Source of the DNA: Acanthacorydalis orientalis
Taxonomy: Eukaryota > Arthropoda > Insecta > Megaloptera > Corydalidae
Direction: 5' to 3'
Assembly: GCA_034766995.1 (NCBI GenBank)
Contig: CM068313.1
Span: 21,249,012-21,313,011, forward strand
Length of the DNA stretch: 64,000 nt
Of this stretch, positions 31,740-45,610 are shown piece after piece. The notes beneath the pieces are model-generated. The model was not told where the DNA came from, did not search any database, and saw nothing but the letters and a program-made list of their open reading frames with translations. Both the position numbers and the translations under genes were made by a program. Within the stretch, counting starts at the first letter, position 1. Every line of letters starts with the position of its first letter.

Positions 31740-34076
31740 TTATGGCACTGCAACCTGAAACAATAATACATTGTTATATTGTATTTTATATGCTTTTAAT
31801 CTCTACTTACAACTATTAAGTGGCCGTTTTTATGCTTATGAATGTCTGCTGGTGTACCTTGAGTTACTTCTATAATTCCTTGTTTACCATTGTTTAATTG
31901 ATGTGAAATTCTAAAAATAACAATTAGAGTCATTTACTGAAAATACATAAAATATAAAATTGCTTACGATCCCGTATTGACAATATTTAATGAATTAGGC
32001 TTCTTTGTTGTTTTTATGATCATAGTTATTGCTTCAATTATATGTGGTATTTCTAGAATTAGGTCACCCTAAAAATAAATTCAATTAAAATTGAGATAAA
32101 TAAGTATACTACATACATTTACCTTATCTTTTTTCAGCTCCATTGGTATACGGACCAAGCATACTCCATCAGATTCACTACTTACAACAAATTCAATCAT
32201 ATTTAATGCTAAACTGTGTTTCAGTTTCATTGTTTTGGCTTCTAATATATATAATGTTTTTTCTGTTAGGATCATTATTCGTTGCCTTGCTTTATAACCA
32301 TGCCTATCAAACTTTTTAATATCTGTACAATATTGTACTTTTTCACCAGTAGGTTGAATTCTTGTTAAAATGTATTGATTTTTGGCTGCATCTTCATTAT
32401 TTGAAACACGGTCTTCTTTAAACCAATGGGGTATTGATTGTTTGTAATTTTTTTTCTTATCTATAAATTATTTAAAAATGAATGTAATATACTGTAACAT
32501 TTATACACAATTAATACTCTTATGGTACAATAAAAATATAAGTTAAATTTTATATGATATCTGCATATTACTAAACAAAAAAAGCTTATCATTAAGATAT
32601 TATTTGTAATATAGATATATTGACTAAGTTGATGACGTGCTCAAATACATTATACATACAGTTTTAATAAAATTGTATTTTGAATTTACCTTTAAATAAG
32701 GATTCTGCTAATATTTTTAATTCAAACTGTGATTTTCTTTGTGGTGTTAATGCTATTCTGTATTTTCTTGATAGATATTTCATGTAAAGAGTATGTAAAT
32801 ATTCTGAAGCATTTCTACAAGTTACTGGACAAAGTGGCCAACTTTTATCAAGTATACTTTTAGGTAAAGATATAGCAAGTCGATTTAACCAATGTGCTTT
32901 AGCTAATTCCATGAAATTTTTGTTATCGGAATTTGGATCATCATTACGAGTAATAAAGCCTCGAATAAATCTGTTAACAGTGAACAAAGTATTTCAATCA
33001 ATATTATTTCATAAATGATAAATGATATTACCTCCTTATAACTAAAACAGCATTTTTTCTTTTTTCTGCATCTTTTTTGGCCAAAAATCTCCGAATCCAT
33101 TTTTCAATAATTATTGCAGCTTTTCGCATTTTTAAATATTTTCTTCGTTGCATAAGACCTTTCCAAGCAGCCTGTATAATTGCAGCAATTGCATGTTTTT
33201 TGGTTTGAAATGCATCTTCAGTATGAAAAAGTGTTTTTGGAAAACGAATAAATATTTTTGTACTACAATAAATATTTTATTTTCAAGTCATTAATTTGTT
33301 CAATTGGAATCTCATTTTTATGAAATCAGTAAAAGCTTACTTTCCCATACGATATTCATCTTTTTCATAACCTAATGAACAGACTAAAACCTGAACACCT
33401 TCTTTTGCTGGTCCGTGATAATTTGGCCAAGTACTTGTACACAAACTTTTATATCTTTCTAAGAAAGCTTCATAAGGTCGTCGATAAGCAAAACCTGCTC
33501 TTCGTACTCTTAAATTTTCCATTAATCCCAAGTACTTTACTTGATGCGTCACTATTTCATCATCAAATGTATCTAAAAAGTAATACTGTTAGTTCATATG
33601 AATGTATGTTATATATATATTTATATGTATGTATGTGTGTGTGTGTGTATATATATGTGTGTGTGTGTGTATATATATATACATACATATTAACAAGCAA
33701 ACAAATTCAAGGAAAATTAAACTTACTTGCTCTTTGATCATCATTTGGTTTAATACATCTTATATATGATGGCTCTTTACTCATTAATATCTCCATTAAA
33801 TTATTTAGAGAATTTTTAAATTGTGTGGCTGCACTTTCAGGTCTTTTCTTACTTTCCAATTCTTTTAGAGGGAAAATTTCTTTTGTAATCGTATTTGTTG
33901 TTTGTGACATAACTTCTCTAAGGTCACGAAATAGAAGGTCATTGTTTTTTTCCAAAAATCCATCAACGTTGTAAGTGACATTACCCGCATAATGAACTAA
34001 ACGAAATTCCTAGTACCCAGTACATATTTTTTATAATATATATCTTTTTAAAATAATATACAAAGAAATAAAGTTG

Positions 34077-34124
<48 letters not shown>

Positions 34125-34921
34125 CACATTATTTTAACTTACATCTCTTCCCATAGTTTTTTGTGTTTTCAGGTCAGCCTTTTTATGACTAATATAATGC
34201 TCATGATGAATGAGCTGATCATTCATTTTAGCCAAGAAACTCATATCTGTTGAATCGCCAGGTCGTAAACATTCCTCATCCAGTAGTGATATTATACCTA
34301 AATAAATATTTTTAGCTCATGTTTTCAATTTTTAATATTCTATTCAGGTGGAAAAAAATTGAAAGATAAACACCTTTATGTTTTTCTTCAATAAGATCAC
34401 AAATTATTTTATTATTGAAATATTGTACAGGTTCCCACTCAATTCCTTCTTTTAAATATTCTTCTTGTTCAGATTTTAGTGTAAGTTCAATAAATAACTG
34501 TTGTAATTTCTCATTACAAAAGTTTATACAAAATTGTTCAAAACTATTTTTCTGGAATATTTCAAATCCATAGATGTCTAGTATTCCTATTTTTAAATAT
34601 AAAAGAAATCAATATTTCACCATTCATTTAATAGCCATTATATAACTAAATTTAAGAAAAATTCATAAATTACCCATCACATTTGTTTGGGAAGTCTGTT
34701 GTGATTGTAATGATCTATTTAAACAAGTTACAAGCCATGTAAATAGACGATCATAAACAGCTTTTGCCAAAGCATCTCGAGCACATATTGCCATATCACG
34801 GTTCAATGGGCTTGTAACAAATTCACCCCTAGCTTTAATAGTACGGTTCAAAAGAGCTGCACGTAATTGTAGTGGATTACAACCTAATAACTAAAAAAAC
34901 TATATTATAATAATAACAATA

Positions 34922-34971
<50 letters not shown>

Positions 34972-37141
34972 AATACTAACTTATACAACAACTACAATTA
35001 CTTATTTTTATAACTAATAAAATTTCTTATACCTTGGACACAGCTTCAACAGATTCTGGTTTCAAAATACTTGCTACATTTTCATTCTCAGTAAATCCTA
35101 CATTTCCCATATGAAGAACACTTGCAACTACCTTCAATATTTCTTCTTGTTCATTATTTGGAATATCTATCACACTCATAGCTTTTTTTACTTCTTTGAA
35201 TTGAGAAGCATCATCTATATTATTTACTTTACCTTTTACCTAAAAAAATACATATAAGTGCTATTCCATTATAAAAATAAACTATATGAACATTTCCTTG
35301 TATACACTTACCCCATCTGTGAGATAAAAGTATGTATCTAAATTTCGTTTCAAAAATAAATTTTTCAATTCATCGTCGGTAGCCCCTGCTAAAAGTTGAT
35401 AAAAAATATGAAAGTTTCTTTCCCCGGCAGATTGATGAATGACTCTTGATTTTTCTAAAAGATAATTTAAAATATTTCCACCAACAGGATCTCCTAAATA
35501 ATCAAATTGTACATCCATATATTTCCCAAAGCGACTAGAATTCACATTTCTGTTTGTTTTTGCATTTCCAAAAGCTTCAAGAAGAGGATTTGATTGTACT
35601 AATTTATCTTTTACGACTTCTACATTTTTTTTATGGCCTGTTGCCGCGGCAATAAATAACAGTACTTTTTTGGATGCTTCAGTTTTCCCCGAACCTGATT
35701 CTCCTGTAATGCAAAAGAATACAATAATTTATTTCAGTATAATTAATAAAAAAAAAAAACAGTTTTTCACAGGCTTATATTACAAATACGATGATTTTGA
35801 TTTAAAAAATAATTATTTTCTTTGTTTTTATTGTTAATTGAACAAAATTTTAATTGTGTTTTTTTTACATATATTATATACTTACATATAAATATAAAGA
35901 ATAAAATAATGTAGAATACTGTAAAAAAACGATAAATGGAACGTCTACAGAATAAAAATTATCCCTAGAGTTATTTTCTAATACGTTATAAAATTTTTAT
36001 CTCTCAATACAGTATATAGTATCCATATCAACAATAAACAGACAATATTAGAATCATACAAGTGATTCAATAAAAAATAAATACTAATAAATTCCTATAA
36101 ATGTTATGTATTTAAAAAAATCATACATCCTAATTATTTTAGAATATACGAAGACTTTTACTTATAACAACAATGAGATAAAAACGCATTAAATTGATTT
36201 AATTCGTCGTTAAAATAATTTAAACACATTTTTATTACATTATTTCAACATGTATCAATGAATTCTGTATTTTTATATACCCTTTTAAATAACTAATAAT
36301 AATACATAGTAGAGTTGTTGTTGTAATTACCTGAAATCAAAATACATTGATTTTTATTTTCTTCTTTAAGTGATCTGTACGCAGTATCAGTAATTCCAAA
36401 TCTGTAAAAAAGAATCATTTTTATTTACATCGTATTAAACCATTCACATATTCATAATGCATGATTCTTGAATATGAATGTCATCTTCAGTTTAAATATG
36501 TAATAATATACTTCAAATATATAAATATTTAAATACTTCGTGCACATCAACATTTTATAAATAAACATACAAATATGTTCAAATATATTTCAATCAGTAT
36601 ATGTGTATTGTAAATATAATATGAAGTTTAAAATGGTTATATTTATTATTTATAGGTCAATTGCAATGTAAATAATAATAAAAACATGCTACAAAAATAA
36701 TTTATAAAAAGCATTTTAATATACGTACATATGTGGCGACGCTTCATAAAAATGAGTTTTCTGGTAATCCTTAATTATTTCAGGCGTATAAATTGGAAGA
36801 GATTTGTATGGATTGACTGAAACCAATACCTGTCCAATATATGTCTAAAAAATAATACTTATGTTATTAATCTTCTAGAAAAATATTTTAAAAACATCAT
36901 AATATTTCAAAAATAGCTCAATATCAATACTATCATATGTTATATATACCTTTATTATTTAAATATTTTAAAACAGTACATGATAATAAAGTTAAAAAAA
37001 TATAAAATTTCTTACGTAAATCAGGTTCTCTTTAAATCGTTTTCGTAAATTTCCAATGAAAGCAGCTTCACTTTGATAATTTTCTAATAGAACAAAGTCA
37101 TCTACACCTACTCGATCTCGATCATGCAGTCCCCGTTCCAT
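31740..37141 (-). CDS. Myo61F: Class I unconventional myosin, Myo1C/Myo61F type, 1025 aa, 16 coding exons
   Basis: Minus-strand exons: 37016-37141 (from ATG), 36729-36844, 36331-36401, 35312-35703, 35033-35239, 34674-34890, 34374-34586, 34143-34297, 33727-34009, 33341-33572, 33032-33262, 32690-32970, 32123-32460, 31968-32068, 31811-31910 and 31740-31754. All phases agree (1026 codons), close to vertebrate MYO1C. The motor holds the P-loop GESGSGKT (105-112), switch [14 protein letters not shown] (151-163) and switch II DIYGFE (380-385). It also has RDALAK with a Glu 16 residues before it (TEDS position) and [12 protein letters not shown] near the end. About three IQ motifs follow (about 697-761; [15 protein letters not shown] is the clearest). 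A TH1 tail (about 770-1025) contains the basic loop [13 protein letters not shown] expected to bind PI(4,5)P2. Family members are calmodulin-binding motors linking actin to membranes. The start aligns with the conserved MYO1C form ([16 protein letters not shown]), but longer N-termini are possible. Confidence 0.93.
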
Positions 37142-37145
37142 AATG

Positions 37146-38100
37146 CTGTTAAATAAAAACACATTTGGATTTTCTAATAAAACCTAACATAATGCGTCGA
37201 ATAAAAAAATAGTCCTTTATTTCAATATTTTGTACTTTACACGAAAAACTAATTTTATATTTCTAAATTTCTAAATAATATAATGTGTGCATGATTAAAT
37301 GACAATATAAGTTAATTTTGTAATTAAATGACAACATAAGTAATTTTAATTGTATATACTCTATATAAAATATAAAAAAAATATGTGAGAAAATAAATAT
37401 TATTACATATTCATTGAAAAAAGTATATTATTATTAAAATATATGATAAAATTTTCATAATATACCGTATTTTACTTATTAATAACCGGAAAATTAAAAA
37501 TTTACTACTAGAAATATTTTATTAGCATGTTTGACACTTTTATTGCAAATAATTATAAAAGTAGAGCAATATAACTATGAATTTTATTTTATTTTTAACA
37601 TATGTTATTTTACCGAAAAAGGATAATAACAATTAATAACTGATTGTTTTATTTAAATTATTTCAGACCGTCGCATTCAAATAGTACAATTTATAAAAAA
37701 TGAACAAATTAACAACAAAAAAATATCAGAAAAATTATTTTAGTCAATCTAAGAAGAAAACGTTTTAAAATTGATTATGTAAGTCTGCTATTTTGCAATG
37801 GTTACTTCAATGGAATATTTCCGCTAGTTACAAAGGACAATTACTGTTTATACATACACATCCTGCAATTTCTTTAGTTGTTTACCACAATTAATTATAA
37901 CGCGATAATTTTCATTTATGACTCATGAAGTTAACTCTTTACCCAAGTAATGAAACTAAATACTAATTTCTACGAAAAAAATGTATCAAATTATTAAATA
38001 CTTAATATAGCAAGTAAACAACTCATCGAATAATCTTTACACTCGCAAGTTAGTAATATATGTGTATGTGTATATATATATATATATATACATATGTGTG

Positions 38101-38133
<33 letters not shown>

Positions 38134-38161
38134 ATATATTTGTATATATATATATATATAA

Positions 38162-38229
<68 letters not shown>

Positions 38230-39160
38230 CTCTGTGTGTGTAATATTTATAAAAATAAAATGGCATCTGTAAAAGTATACGACTAAACAAAAAATAAATA
38301 AATAAATAAAATGAAAAAAGTGTATAAATATGAGAGATGTAGATTCATGACACTATTTCACTAAGTCTTTCAAAGTCTTTATCATTCAGGCGGATACATA
38401 ATATGTAGGATTAAAAAAAAAACGAAAGACTGAATCACTTTGTGTTTTCCAAAAATATAATTTTGAAGAATTGAGAAGACAATAATCAAAATGTACAGAC
38501 ATGTTAAAAAAGATAAGTTTGAACAAAAATGTACGAAACATGCAAGAAAAAAGATAATAAATTAGGACAATAAAAATGACCGATTAGGAAGCAGTTATGT
38601 AATTCGAATGTAGTATAAAATAATTTAAGTATTACTTTTTTAATATGGAAGTATCTAAATTTGAATATTATTTTTCTAAAAAAAATAGATAATCAATTTC
38701 ACTTTTTCACTTAAAATAAATTATAAGGGTGTTTAAGATATTTTAATAAATGTTTGCTTTTATTAAGTTTATTATATATCGAAGATGGTGATCAATCACA
38801 AATATGGTGACAGTTTTATTAAAAGAAAATAATTAAACATTTGGAAACGTGAATTCTTTTCTTTGTAAATTTTATTATTTTATTCAATAATAATTTATTT
38901 CTTTACGTTAAAATATATTTTTAAACTCTATATTACTTTTAAACAAATGACCAATTATATACGCGATAACGGAACGTAAAAAAATATTAAAAAATTCATA
39001 ACAATGTTTGCGAAAACATTTTTTAAAAATAAAAACAAATTTTCAGCATGCACAAAAATATACTTAATTTCCAATAAAAATATTAAACAAAGAAAATATT
39101 ATTCAATTAGTGTTCGTGATTGTATTTTTCTATACATTTACAAACATACATGCATGCATG

Positions 39161-39233
<73 letters not shown>

Positions 39234-39558
39234 AATGTATGTTTGTAAGTATGTATGTATTGTATGAATGTAGCTGTGGAAAATAGTGGCATCAGAGATC
39301 GTTAGGATGACGATAATAATTTTAATATGTACATTTTTAAACAGACGACAATTTTTTTATGTTTTGAGCACACGATTTTTATACATATTAAATAAGTTAT
39401 ATTTCCTTACAATATATTATACCTGTCCAGAGAAAGAAACTGTCACTACACATACACTAGTCATTCGCTAATCATAACTGCAATTAAGCATGTTTGTCAC
39501 TAACATAAAATTATCAATTGATGTATGTTATCAATATTGATAATTTTTTACTTTTAAA

Positions 39559-39611
<53 letters not shown>

Positions 39612-39640
39612 AATGTTAAAATACAGATTATAGAAAGAAA
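37146..39640. other. Intron-like AT-rich DNA upstream of the myosin start
   Basis: No protein-like frame was seen. It contains a mixed TA/TG array at 38058-38240, a TA array at 39165-39231 and an AATA run near 38290. If the leader exons are real, this is part of the first long intron of the myosin gene. Confidence 0.5.
38058..38240. repeat. Mixed TA / TG array
   Basis: Alternating (TA)n and (TG)n blocks, read as spurious frames on both strands. Confidence 0.9.
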
Positions 39641-41021
39641 AGTATAAAAACTAATTTTATATTTAAATATTAGACTCATATTTTCATCATCACTCATATT
39701 CGAGGCATTCTTTGTATAGGTTTTTCCAATGTTTCCGGCTTTATTGTGCTCCATTTTTCCTGTAGTATTTTCCAAAGATCCTGCTGTGATATTAGACACG
39801 TTTTTCAAACATTTTGGCCAAGCTTATCCCACAAGAGCTTTATAGGATTGCCATCGGGTGACTGAGGAGGCCAAAACATCATTTTAATATTTTACTTTAT
39901 TTTCATTTGCTTCAGGACCTTATACACAATTTGGACGTGTGTTTGGGATCGTTGTCCTGTTGAAAAACAAATCCTTTCTCAACAATCTTTGCTCCAGAAG
40001 GCAAAGCATGCTTCTTCAATATATCCTTGTAGTTTGCCTTGTTTAGTTTCCCTTCGATTTTAACAAGATCCCCTAAAATAGTGCCCGCAACACAGCCCCA
40101 CATCATCATAGATCACCTCCCCCTGATGATTAACATATGGAATTACACATTGATTTGACACCTGCTTTCCAGTTGATCTGCGGATAAAGACACATCTCTC
40201 TGAACCAAAAACTTCAAATTTTGATTCGTCATTCCATAGAACCTTTTTCTAATCAGTGGTGGTCTAGTTTTCGTGTTGTTTTGCCTATTTGAACCTTTCC
40301 GTGATATTTATTGGACGGAGTAAGGGTTTTCTTACAGCTATCCTTCCATAAAAGCCCAGCCTCACTTAACCTTAAGTTTAACAGTTGAAACACAGAGGCC
40401 TTTATCGCCTGTCGTTAACTATATCGTTCTTTCTAGTGCTGTTCAACGTCAATTTCGTTTGCTCATTGTCACTAAACTGAGATCTTCTGACAATATTGTT
40501 GTTCTTGGGCACCTGGTTCGTTTTTTGTTTACAATACTCTTACAATCTTTATATTTTTTAATTACACTGTCTACTGTCTTACAAGATATTTTTTTTTTTG
40601 CTATTTGACGGTATCTTTGTCCCGACATATATTGGAAGAAATCAAAAGCAAAATTCCATTCTTCAATTATTTTAAACGCTGCACTTATTTCGATGTTATT
40701 ACTTGATCTTGACAAGCTTGAATGATTGCAAACTACATAGCAAAACCAAGAAATACTTCTCCTTGCACAAAATCTACAATAACACCTTAATTGCCTAAAA
40801 AACCTAGACAACATCTATTCTTTACTTCACTGCTGAAATTTCCTGGAACCGCCTTTTTATGAAAAGTCTTGCCTTATTCAATTTCCTTTTTTTCTAAAAA
40901 TTGATTTATTATTTCAACAATGGAAAATACAGATAATAATTAAGCATATTAGTAAGATATATAACTAAGATGAACCGAATCATTCCAATTTATTGGGGTA
41001 TCTGAATACTTATGAGGAGTA

Positions 41022-41028
<7 letters not shown>
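39640..41028 (-). mobile_element. Decayed Tc1/mariner-family DNA transposon
   Basis: The element reads on the minus strand. Its 5' end is at about 41028, where a Tc1-type terminus can be read (reverse complement acactactcctcataagtat followed by attcagatacccc). Transposase remnants fill 39694-40850. No matching inverted terminus was found at the low-coordinate side, so that end looks truncated or replaced by a TA array (39560-39609). TA arrays abut both ends, consistent with insertion at TA or later array growth. Confidence 0.7.
39694..40850 (-). pseudogene. Tc1-like transposase pseudogene
   Basis: Fragments in more than one frame match the order of a Tc1 transposase. First is an N-terminal helix-turn-helix (GQRYRQIAKKKISCKTVDS) and the linker after it. 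Next is a first acidic catalytic segment (WNDESKFEVFGSERC, near 40190-40240), then MMWGCVAG and QQDNDPKHTSKL with the second Asp. The end is WPPQSPDGNPIKLLWDKL, stopping at MPRI. Stops and frameshifts separate the pieces. The third catalytic acid, normally Glu in the NPIE motif, is Lys here (NPIK). The copy cannot encode an active enzyme. Confidence 0.82.
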
Positions 41029-41085
<57 letters not shown>

Positions 41086-41418
41086 CTATCTACATTTTTC
41101 GATCAATTTATATGTTTAATAATGTTGATCATTAATTCATATTTTACTACCAACAAAATATAAGAATAATAAAAATTAAATAACCCCTTATAGACAGAAA
41201 ACGTATCTATTACAATGATAATAAAAAGGAAGATTACAAGAAATATTTTTCATTCAACACATTCTTGAAATCAATAATATTTAGGTGGATGACAATATAT
41301 ACACATAAAACGCTATGTAGAAAAATCAACTGGCACGAGAATAATTATCAAATAGATTTATTTAAACTATACTAATGATATGATTTATATATTTGTTTAC
41401 ATTGATATGATTATAATT

Positions 41419-41481
<63 letters not shown>

Positions 41482-41745
41482 TATAGCAATCTGTTTAACC
41501 CTTTTGTTACGGTAATATGGGAATGAACAATAATTACTGCTGGCTGATCCACTGTGTCGTATTGGGCACATTTAGTGAAAATAATAAATAAGGCTGGAAA
41601 ATTTGGCTGTTATATACTTATATTAAATTATAAATTCAAATTATACGAATTATTTATAAAATATCTATAAAAATGATTAATATATTACAAATAGAAAAGT
41701 ATTTCTTATATTATGATTAAAATCAAAATTTATTTTTTATAATTA

Positions 41746-41882
<137 letters not shown>

Positions 41883-42472
41883 TTGATTAAAATATTAGTT
41901 ATTTTAAGGTAAAAATTGCTTTAATTTTACTATCAACTAAAAAATTATGATTAATATAAAGTCATATTAGTATTCAAAGTTATATTACTATTGTCTCATC
42001 AATTCTATTCAAGTAATATTTGTAATAGCAGTTACTGATTAAAATAGATACTTTTATATTGAACAATATGTGTTCAGTTATTTTTATTAAGTGGCATCAA
42101 AAAATTCAATAAAAACTTTCCGTGATAACCTAATCATAATCGACACATATCATTTTACGCTTGATAAGTTATCGGAAAATAAAAAAAAAACTCATTGGAG
42201 ATAATTTATGAAACATATTATTTCTTGCGATAATGACTATTTAGTTAAATTGCCATAAATAATTCTATGTTGTTACATCAGCCTATAATTATAGATATTT
42301 CTTCAACAAATACCTGAAATATTATTCACTCATCAGTGCGAGAAAAATAATGTATTAAATGTTTATTTGTTTATGTAAGTGTATGTATTATATTCCCTAA
42401 AAATATTCCGATGTTAATTTTTTCCCTAACGTTAGTTAATATGTAATATAGACTAATTTTTTTATACTCGTG

Positions 42473-42493
42473 TATATATATATACATATATAT

Positions 42494-42537
<44 letters not shown>

Positions 42538-42540
42538 TAT

Positions 42541-42583
<43 letters not shown>
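42473..42583. repeat. TA array with internal duplication
   Basis: The word acatatatattatatacata occurs twice about 55 bases apart within a TA array. Confidence 0.85.
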
Positions 42584-42585
<2 letters not shown>

Positions 42586-43322
42586 GTAAAAAAAGAGAGA
42601 GACATATGAGGGAAAGACAGACTCAATAAAATCTGTCCACGGCAATAAATTTGTATAGATTCAAAGATTAAAAATTAACAAAAAAATTTAATTAAACATA
42701 TGGTCTCTGATCTATCATTAAAGAGATAAATAATTTTTATCATCTTTTACAGCGGAGACTATTTTTTTAATTTAATTTTATGTTAGACTTTATTATTTCA
42801 TTAGGAAACAAGGTTTTATCAAAGGAATGCAGGGAATTAAATCAGTTTACAGTAAATACTTTAATTTTCCTTCTTTTTGAAATACTAACGGTCAAAAACT
42901 GTTTTATTTTCTTTTATTTTGTCCTCTTGAATCTGTATATAAATCTCTACGCAGAAAATGAAAATTAACAGTAATTCAATATACAAATGCAGCGTATGCA
43001 TTGTACTGAATTTCCTAAAAAATATATTCTCCTTATTAACTTTCATTTATTGTAGTTTATTTTATTATGGTTTATCTGATAAAAAAAATAAAATAAATAC
43101 TAAGCAGTTAAAAAATAAATATCCCTATGCATCTTAAATGAACGTATCTGCGCAAATTTTTGAATTATAAAAGAAAATATTAACAAATTTAAAATTAGAT
43201 AAAATGATGCTTTCCTGATTTATATTCATAAATTCGACTAAATAAATAACAGTTACAACTACAGTTATTCTTCCAAAAAATTTAAACGAATCGCAGAATA
43301 AAATTCAAATACAAACATTAAC

Positions 43323-43485
43323 CTGTTTATACAGATGCACTCATAATAATTTAGATACTGTTTCAAAGATAATTTTAAGTTGGCAGTCATAAAAATATTA
43401 ACGTCCTGGATTCGTTGAGTAGCAGACTGTATATTAGCCTCCAGTAAAAATTTATTTTGGTCTTGATGAAGTTCTGTTATTATAC
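43323..43485 (-). other. Upstream myosin exon: 5' leader or N-terminal extension
   Basis: This 163-base block has an acceptor (tccttag) and a donor (CAG|gttaat) on the minus strand and a stop-free frame across its whole length. That frame reads IITELHQDQNKFLLEANI... and on to ...YYECICIN. It ends in phase 2 (AG), and joining it to the myosin exon that begins CATTATG gives AGC ATT ATG, in frame with the motor. The peptide is helical and hydrophilic, unlike random AT-rich translation. An internal ATG (MTANLKLSLK) could also start translation. The exon call is well supported by signals and frame; translation is inferred. Confidence 0.6.
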
Positions 43486-43618
43486 CTAAGGATAGACAAG
43501 AAAATGTACATTAAAAGTGCTGAAATCGGTCATTAGCTTTAATCGGATCGTTTTATTGAAACAAAGCATTTTAATTGTGAGAGCAAATAAAAATTTAATG
43601 TATTTATTAAAAAAAATA

Positions 43619-43678
<60 letters not shown>

Positions 43679-45031
43679 ATGTAAATTGTGTGCATATGTA
43701 TACATGACTATTCAACATCAAATGACTAAAAAGCCGCTCGAATTAATTACTTAATTAGTACAAATAAACATTTATTCTTGTTTCATATTATATTTAAATA
43801 TATATATATATATAGACAAGCACACACACAAATAGAGTATATTAGTATGTGTATGTTCGTGTATGCAAGATCGTAATTTACTTAGTAAAAAAATAAGATA
43901 TCATTCGTTTCTTGAAATAAACTTGAGTTTTAACTATAAATATGTAACATTGACTATTTTACATATATATTTCGTCATTCTATAAATATACATTTTGCGT
44001 GTAGCGAATCCAATAGGTTCACTGTACTTTCTAATGTCTATTAAATATAATTTCAAATATATTTAAAATTATATTATTATGTTTTAAATTGTATCTAATA
44101 CTTGTTAATATAGTTTTATACACTTTAATCAATATATAAGTTATACATTTCATAAGATATACATATTTATTATTATATCTTTGCAGTGTAATGATCTGTT
44201 TTACTTTTTACCTAGAATTTATTTAATTATTATTTATACAATATTGCACAGTCAATTTAAATTATTTTTTTAGAAAAAAATATATTAATTCAATATTGTT
44301 GTATTAATATTTAACTTAATCAAAATAAGAATTATAATATAAAAATATACACAACCATTTCATTGGTTTCACAAGTTGATATTTTTATTAGAAAATATTT
44401 TTCAACAAATATTTAATATCAAGTCAACATTTACATTCTCATATATACAAATATATATATATATATAAGTTAGTATTTTTCACATTACATTATGTACAAT
44501 TTAATTATGAATTTAACTACTCGTAACTATAACCCACGTAATTACTTCTAACTATAATTATTACTTTCTTCAACCTGTACTTAATGCACTTATCTTTATA
44601 TTCTGTTATTACAAACTACTTGCATTATATTTTTTGTATAATTTCTAGTGTTTTTTTTAACTTAAAATTTAATTTAAGAAGTATTCAATAAATCTCAATT
44701 TGAAACTAAAACTTTTTCCAATTATATTTTCAAATATTCTATTTATCGATTTATAATCGTCAATTAATCTTGACAAAATTCTTAAATAAAAAAAAACTCA
44801 ATTCAACACAATATATTAGTAACAGGAAGAAGTAGAATAATACAATGTGTAGTATTAATAATAGTGTAAGAAGGCATATTAAATTATTAATGAAATTAAT
44901 AGCGACTTTAAAAAAATTTTTTTATATTTTTAAAATATACAATGAGAGTGCTCTTTGTAATTTGGATTATTTAATGAGCACTGGTAACAATTTTAGATAA
45001 ACTGGAAAACACCCAGGCACAAACATACATT

Positions 45032-45040
<9 letters not shown>

Positions 45041-45081
<41 letters not shown>

Positions 45082-45092
45082 GGGGGGGGGAG
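45041..45092. repeat. TA array followed by GA and poly-G tract
   Basis: (TA)n runs into gagaga and then a run of about ten G, unusual in this AT-rich DNA. Confidence 0.85.
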
Positions 45093-45560
45093 ATACAGAA
45101 TACAGTACCAATATTTCTTTGCCTTCGTTCTTACAAAAAAAATTAGAAATTTATGATAAATTAATTTTATTCAAAACTAAGTAATATGTCAAGTTTAAAT
45201 GTTATTTAAGCATGATATATTATTTAAAAATCTTTCGACAATCTTTATATACAAAATGAATAAACGTTTAACACATATTCTGTACAGACTCAGTAAATGT
45301 TACTCACAAATAATCAATTTAACTTATAAAATGATTATATGATATGAAGTATTATTTCAAAACATAGTATTAGTTTAACATTTAAGATTAAAAAATTACA
45401 GCTATTTGAATATAATAACGTAAAGCAAATCTTACATCCTTTCACTTTTTAAAAGTCAAGTCTAATATCATTTTCATAAAAAAAGTATTATACGTAAAGC
45501 AGGTACAATAAAAGCTTACAGTAATTATACATGTGTAAGCTTACAGTAATTATATGTGTG

Positions 45561-45610
<50 letters not shown>

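Noticed and set aside
32903..33100. Minus-strand frame [18 protein letters not shown]...
   Set aside because: It is the wrong frame of the myosin IQ-motif exon 33032-33262; the correct frame reads [11 protein letters not shown].
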